Shown here in pieces: positions 60,030-64,000 of a DNA stretch of 64,000 nucleotides. A program made the position numbers and the translations under genes. The notes under the pieces were generated by a model, which was not told where the DNA came from, made no database searches, and saw only the letters and a list, made by a program, of their open reading frames with translations. Source of the DNA: Diphasiastrum complanatum (lineage: Eukaryota; Streptophyta; Lycopodiopsida; Lycopodiales; Lycopodiaceae). Numbering within the stretch: the stretch's first letter is position 1; each line of letters starts with the position of its first letter. The stretch is from NCBI GenBank assembly GCA_029204225.1, contig CM055100.1, positions 9,803,058 through 9,867,057 on the forward strand, written 5' to 3'.

Positions 60030-60776
60030 GTAATCTTCATTGTTTATCTCTCTATTTTTACTGATGTCTTAATTCACTTCATAATACATATAGAAGATGA
60101 GTAAACGTTATTTTAAGGCTATGAATGGAATTAAAGAATGGGAAGATTAGTCTATTTATACTAAATGTGCAATGCAGCAAGAGATGAGTAACGGATTTAC
60201 CTTCTGCAGTAAGAATTATAATTTTATAGTCAGTAATAATTCACTGATTTAATGTTTGAGGTAAAACACAATCAACATGAGAAATATTTACATTCTGTTT
60301 TGTTTTCACAGAATGTTCCATATGCTAAACAAATATAATTGCAATTTACAAGCATAATAAATCACATATTGCTAATCCATTGAAAAACATGGAAAAGCTA
60401 TGGCTCAACGTGGTTGAAAAACACCATTAGAGCTATAAATATATATATTATATATTTCCAAAACCACATACATTATCATGACAAAACCATTGAGAAAGAT
60501 GGTCAAGCTTTCGTAGATATATCATAGCAATTGCATCAAAGATTGAATCGAATTAAGTTTGCTTGATTGGAGAGAATATGAGAATTAGTAAATGGAAAAC
60601 ATTAAATCATTGAAAAGAATATTTGAGATGGATTACATATGAGGTGAATGGATTCAAACTTACATTACCTTCTAGTATATCTATGGCAATATCAGAACTA
60701 AAACCCAATGACTGGCTTCATAATCATACCAAAATCCGCTATAGTGTTATGAACACTATTAAGCAAATGTACCACA

Positions 60777-61400
60777 GAAACACCCACGAAATTCAAGATT
60801 GTCGAATACTGCAAGCAAAGAACAACAACAAGGGGCAGTCGAATCATGTGGCAAATGCAGCTACAGAAGCTCCACAGCCTATTCAAGAAGCGGATCATGA
60901 TGCCTTCATGACCAGCCATCAAGGAGCATCCGATGATAGTTCTTGGTTCTTGGATTCCGGTGCCACTCAACATATGACTAGCCTCGTTGGCTGTTTTGAG
61001 TGATATACACCTTGCAATACCAATAAATATGTTCACCTTGGCGACAATAGCACACAAGCTATTAAAGGTGAAGGTACTGTGAGATTGAATTTTGCAAATG
61101 ATCAATCTAAGCTACTCTCTAAAGTCCTATCTATAGCAAATTTATATACAAATCTGCTCTCTGTAAGCAGGATCTAGGATATAGAGTAGAATTTGAATGT
61201 GATTAGTGCAAAGTAGTTGATAGGACAAGCAAGATCCTAGCATTCGGAAAGAGGCATGGATACTAGTCAGGTGCTCAGTACTTCTATTTATGCAAATAAA
61301 AATTGAGTTTGGCAAAAGTCGAGTTACCTGTCTGTCAAGATTGTCTAGTTGGTAAACAGACTAGAAAACCATTTTAATCAAGCCATCAGCATATTGCTAG
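60777..61400 (+). pseudogene. gag end, protease and GAG-pre-integrase of copia element G
   Basis: The frame 60,623-61,003 contains the second half of the zinc knuckle (NTHEIQDCRILQAKNN) and the copia protease site SSWFLDSGATQHMTS at about 60,940-60,985, D-S-G intact. A TGA follows at 61,001. Degenerate pieces such as YVHLGDNSTQAIKGEGTVRL and CLVGKQTRKPF at 61,020-61,375 are the protease C-terminus and the HHCC-side region of integrase, each with stops. Confidence 0.75.
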
Positions 61401-61404
61401 AGGA

Positions 61405-62088
61405 TTGTTAGACATTGTACATTCAGACATTTGTGGCTCGATGAAAAATCTTTCGTTGAAGGATGCAAAGTATTTTATAACTGTTATTGATGAATTTTCC
61501 AGAAGGACTATGGTGTACTTTATAAAGAAGAAATCAGAAGCCTTCAACTGCTTCGGAATCTTCAAGGAGCGTGCAGAAAAAGAGATTGGAAGGACGATCA
61601 AGACCCTAAGGTAAGACAATGGTGGAGAATATATCTCTATCGAGTTTAAAGAGTATTTCCAAAGCCAAGGCATTGAACAACAATTCATCACTCCTTACAG
61701 TCCTCAGTCTAATGGCTTAGCCGAGAGGAAGAACCGTACCCTAGTTGAATCAGCCAAATGTATGCCAGCGCATGCATCGCTGCCCACCACTGTAGCTTAC
61801 GTCCAAAACAGATGTTTGACCAAGGTCCTCTCAGGCAAGACACCCCACGAGGTGTGGACAGGCTCTAAGCCCTTCGTGAAAAACCTAAGAGTGTTCGGAT
61901 GCGTTGCCTACTTGCAGATCCCAAAAGACACGAGGAAGAAATTGGACTTCCAAGGTCTCAAGACCATTTTGATTGGATATACTTCATCTGATAATACATA
62001 CAAGCTGTATGTTCCTAATACCCAGCAAGTCTTGTATAACCGGGATAAAGTCTTTATCGAGGATCAGTTCATCGATATCAAATACTAG
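61405..62088 (+). pseudogene. integrase core of copia element G
   Basis: Frames 61,405-61,614 and 61,762-62,088 with the stretch between them read LDIVHSDICGSMKNLSLKDA (first catalytic Asp in HSDICG), DNGGEYISIEFKEYFQSQGI (second Asp, after a TAA at 61,614), QFITPYSPQSNGLAERKNRT (catalytic Glu). Then KTPHEVWTGSKPFVKNLRVF and GCVAYLQIPKDTRKKLDFQG. The D,D-35-E set is present, but stops at 61,614 and a short deletion after the Glu region (at about 61,765) break it. Confidence 0.85.
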
Positions 62089-62192
62089 GATATTGTTCCA
62101 AGAGAACCTTCATCACCTGTCATTGACATGACAATCCGGACTTCTGGCTCAAGCGTGTCCATCGTCGACCCACTACTTGACAACGAATCAGA

Positions 62193-62980
62193 GTGGTTCA
62201 TCAGTCGATTCCACCCAGAAGATCAAGTCGAGTGCGCATACAACCCACAAGGTATACTCATGAGTCTGCATGTCTCTTGATACGAAAACCGACGACAGTC
62301 GAAGAGACACTTAGCCAACCAGACTCTGATATCTGGAGAGAAGCTATGGACAGAGAGTATTCCTCTTTGATCAAGAACCAGACATGGTCACTAGTCGAAG
62401 CTCTTATTGGCTGTCATATCATTGATTGCAAATGGATCTTTAAGATCAAATACAATGCCAATGGAGCAATTGATCAAAGGAAGGCAAGACTAGTAGCACA
62501 AGGATTCACTCAGATCTCCAACGTCGACTACAATGAGACTTTCAGGTTAGTAGTCAAACATTCGTTGATCCGAGCCCTCTTATCTTACGTTGCAGCTGGC
62601 AACCTCGAAGTACATCAACTTGATGTACAAACAACTTATCTGAATGGAGTTATACAAGAAGACATCTACATGATCCAGCCTGAAGGATACGTTCTGAAAG
62701 GTATGAAGAATCATGTCTGTAAACTCCACAAAGCACTCTACGGCTTGAAACAGTCTGCCAGAGCTTGGTTTCAGAGGATCAACACATTCCTCATTGAGCA
62801 AGGATTCCAACCAAGCACTGTTGATTGCAACGTCTATTCCAAGTCAGTGCAACGATCCTTCATTATCATCACCTTATACGTGGATGATACGTTGTTTTTC
62901 AGCAACAATACCAATTTGGTTAAGGATTCTAAGCAGATGTTGTTTTCAGAGTTCGACATGACTGATTAGGACGAAGCTTA
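62193..62980 (+). pseudogene. reverse transcriptase of copia element G
   Basis: 258 open codons: SDIWREAMDREYSSLIKNQT, WIFKIKYNANGAIDQRKARL, VAQGFTQISNVDYNETF, VHQLDVQTTYLNGVIQEDIY, ALYGLKQSARAWFQRI, and the catalytic ITLYVDDTLFFSNN with YVDD intact. Ends at a TAG at 62,967; the frame then continues CLGIQIHRDRARRLIYITQQ. It copies element RNA to DNA in the family; this copy cannot make a full polyprotein. Confidence 0.88.
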
Positions 62981-62984
62981 GTTC

Positions 62985-63780
62985 TGTCTAGGCATTCAGA
63001 TCCATAGAGATAGAGCAAGACGACTAATTTATATCACTCAACAAAGGTATCTTCATAATGTTCTTAATAGATACAATCTAATGAATTGTAAGTTAGCTCA
63101 CCAACCGATGGATCCAGGTCTGCATTTGTCAAAGGACCAATGTCCTCAGACCAAGCAAGAAGAAGAGCACATGAGAGAGTATCCTTATCGATCGATACTT
63201 GGATCTCTCATGTACGCAATAGTCTGTACAAGACCAGACATCTCTTTTTTTGTAATCTCACTCAACCAATATATGGCTAATCCTGGCATTATCCATTGGA
63301 AGGCTCTCATAAGAGTCATGAGGTATATTTGAGCTACCATGGACCAGTGCATCTGCTATGGAGAAGTCAGCAACGACAATCTTCATAAACTTAGTGGATA
63401 CTCTGATACAAGCTAGGGAGGAGATGTAGACAATCATAAGTCCACATCTGGATTTGCATTCTTCTTCAACGACGGTCCTATCTCATGGAACAGTCGTAAG
63501 CAAACCTCTATCGCACTTTCTTCTATAGAAGCATAATACATTGCTGCTTCTCAATCTATTAAGAAAGCGTTTTGGTTGAGAAATTTACTGTCAGACATTA
63601 ATTTGTATCAGTACAACCCCACAATTTTATTCTGTGATAATCAGAGTGCTATTGCCTTATCGGTCAACCCTAGATTTCACTCTAGGAGTAAGCACATTGA
63701 AATCAGATATCACTACATTAGGGGCAAGGTTCTCAACAAGAAGGTGAGCTTAACATACTGCAGAATGTAGGACATGGTTG
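62985..63780 (+). pseudogene. RT connection and RNase H of copia element G
   Basis: YRSILGSLMYAIVCTRPDIS, LNQYMANPGIIHWKALIRVM, then after stops SGYSDTS (RNase H Asp), STSGFAFFFNDGPISWNSRK, TSIALSSIEA (Glu), LFCDNQSAIALSVNPRFHSR, KHIEIRYHYIRGKV. The usual copia RNase H order ending with MVADIFTKALS. Stops at about 63,330, 63,413 and 63,535. Confidence 0.85.
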
Positions 63781-63870
63781 CAGATATATTCACGAAGGCA
63801 TTAAGTGTTAATGCACACAACAGATTTTGTGCATTGCTTAGTCTGAAGATCAAGGCGTTCACAAATCCAG

Positions 63871-63882
63871 ATTAAGGGGGGT
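63871..63882 (+). other. polypurine tract of element G
   Basis: ATTAAGGGGGGT immediately before the 3' LTR start TGTTGGAT. Confidence 0.85.
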
Positions 63883-64000
63883 TGTTGGATTTATCTCCTC
63901 TACTCTCCTAAATCCTATTTTAATTTGCCTCCATTCATGCTGCATTTTTTACTCATGTTGTCGCACAGTCTGCATATTTACATGTAAAATAAGATAGGCA
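63883..64000 (+). repeat. 3' LTR of copia element G (start only)
   Basis: TGTTGGATTTATCTCCTCTA... aligns with 55,829 onward with only a few differences over 118 bp. The rest lies beyond the window. Confidence 0.9.

Larger units (their letters stand above)
57930..60776. mobile_element. 2.85-kb insertion with 5-bp target duplication inside copia G gag
   Basis: GAAAC at 57,925-57,929 is repeated at 60,777-60,781. Removing the insert and one GAAAC restores the spacing of the gag knuckle, so it is a genuine insertion younger than G. The ends form imperfect inverted repeats: TGTAGTGCATTT at the left, AAATGTACCACA at the right (10 of 12 matching). No transposase, integrase or LTR pair is seen. The cargo includes exon-like pieces at 58,321-58,487 and 59,888-60,029. 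Possibly a non-autonomous transposon that captured gene sequence. Confidence 0.7.
55829..64000 (+). mobile_element. Ty1/copia element G, nearly full length, right LTR cut by window
   Basis: Complete domain order on the plus strand: 5' LTR (1.2 kb), PBS, gag with zinc knuckle, protease, integrase, RT, RNase H, polypurine tract, start of 3' LTR. LTR ends are TGTTGGA and TCCAACA. The first 118 bp of the two LTRs are about 95% alike, so the insertion is fairly recent, yet many stops and frameshifts are present. Gag is interrupted by a 2,847-bp insertion (57,930-60,776). Confidence 0.9.

Overview
This window looks like nuclear DNA of a land plant with a large, repeat-filled genome. It is AT-rich, carries plant-type Ty3/gypsy and Ty1/copia LTR retrotransposons primed by initiator tRNA-Met, and contains LINE copies, long (TC)n microsatellites and spliceosomal exons separated by kilobases. 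The species cannot be named from the sequence. No bacterial, organellar, rRNA, tRNA or CRISPR feature was seen.

Host gene. A chain of short minus-strand exons with canonical AG/GT borders runs from about 42.1 kb (possibly 47.8 kb) down to 2.8 kb. Most encode charged coiled-coil peptide. Several neighbouring exons have matching splice phases (18,958-19,068 to 15,614-15,788 to 10,803-10,868 to 10,127-10,245 to 6,685-6,834 to 6,525-6,562 to 6,036-6,178 to 4,188-4,423 to 3,907-4,057; and 3,027-3,121 to 2,820-2,929). I read them as one large coiled-coil protein gene, perhaps with a cytoskeletal or kinesin-tail-like product, whose introns hold nearly all the transposons. No catalytic domain is visible, so the identity is tentative.

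Transposon layout. 1-2,586: 3' part of a plus-strand gypsy element (A). 20.2-29.9 kb: a LINE endonuclease fragment broken by two minus-strand relatives of A (C at 20.37-23.91 kb, with a 5-bp target duplication; B at 24.05-29.88 kb). A, B and C share unusual AGTTA...TAACT LTR ends. They have a protease and a chromodomain, but the reverse transcriptase/RNase H/integrase-core interval is replaced by a long Trp-rich, hydrophobic, mostly open sequence. 31.0-31.2 kb: gypsy integrase scrap. 32.7-39.9 kb: head-to-tail 5'-truncated LINEs, each starting in or close to a (TC)n tract. 42.95-44.4 kb: a mini-gypsy relict (D). 45.5-47.2 kb and 51.4-53.3 kb: two related copia gag/protease relicts (E minus, F plus). 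53.28-54.36 kb: an LTR with a minus-strand polypurine tract, next to unidentified coding relicts. 55.83-64.0 kb: a nearly full-length degenerate copia element (G) with both LTRs. Its gag zinc knuckle is split by a 2.85-kb insertion with a 5-bp duplication and exon-like cargo.

The observations most worth a second look are the LINE/(TC)n association, the gypsy family whose pol is replaced by a Trp-rich reading frame, the 80-bp repeat array in its leader, and the insertion inside copia G. All transposon coding regions carry stops or frameshifts and none looks autonomous as it stands.
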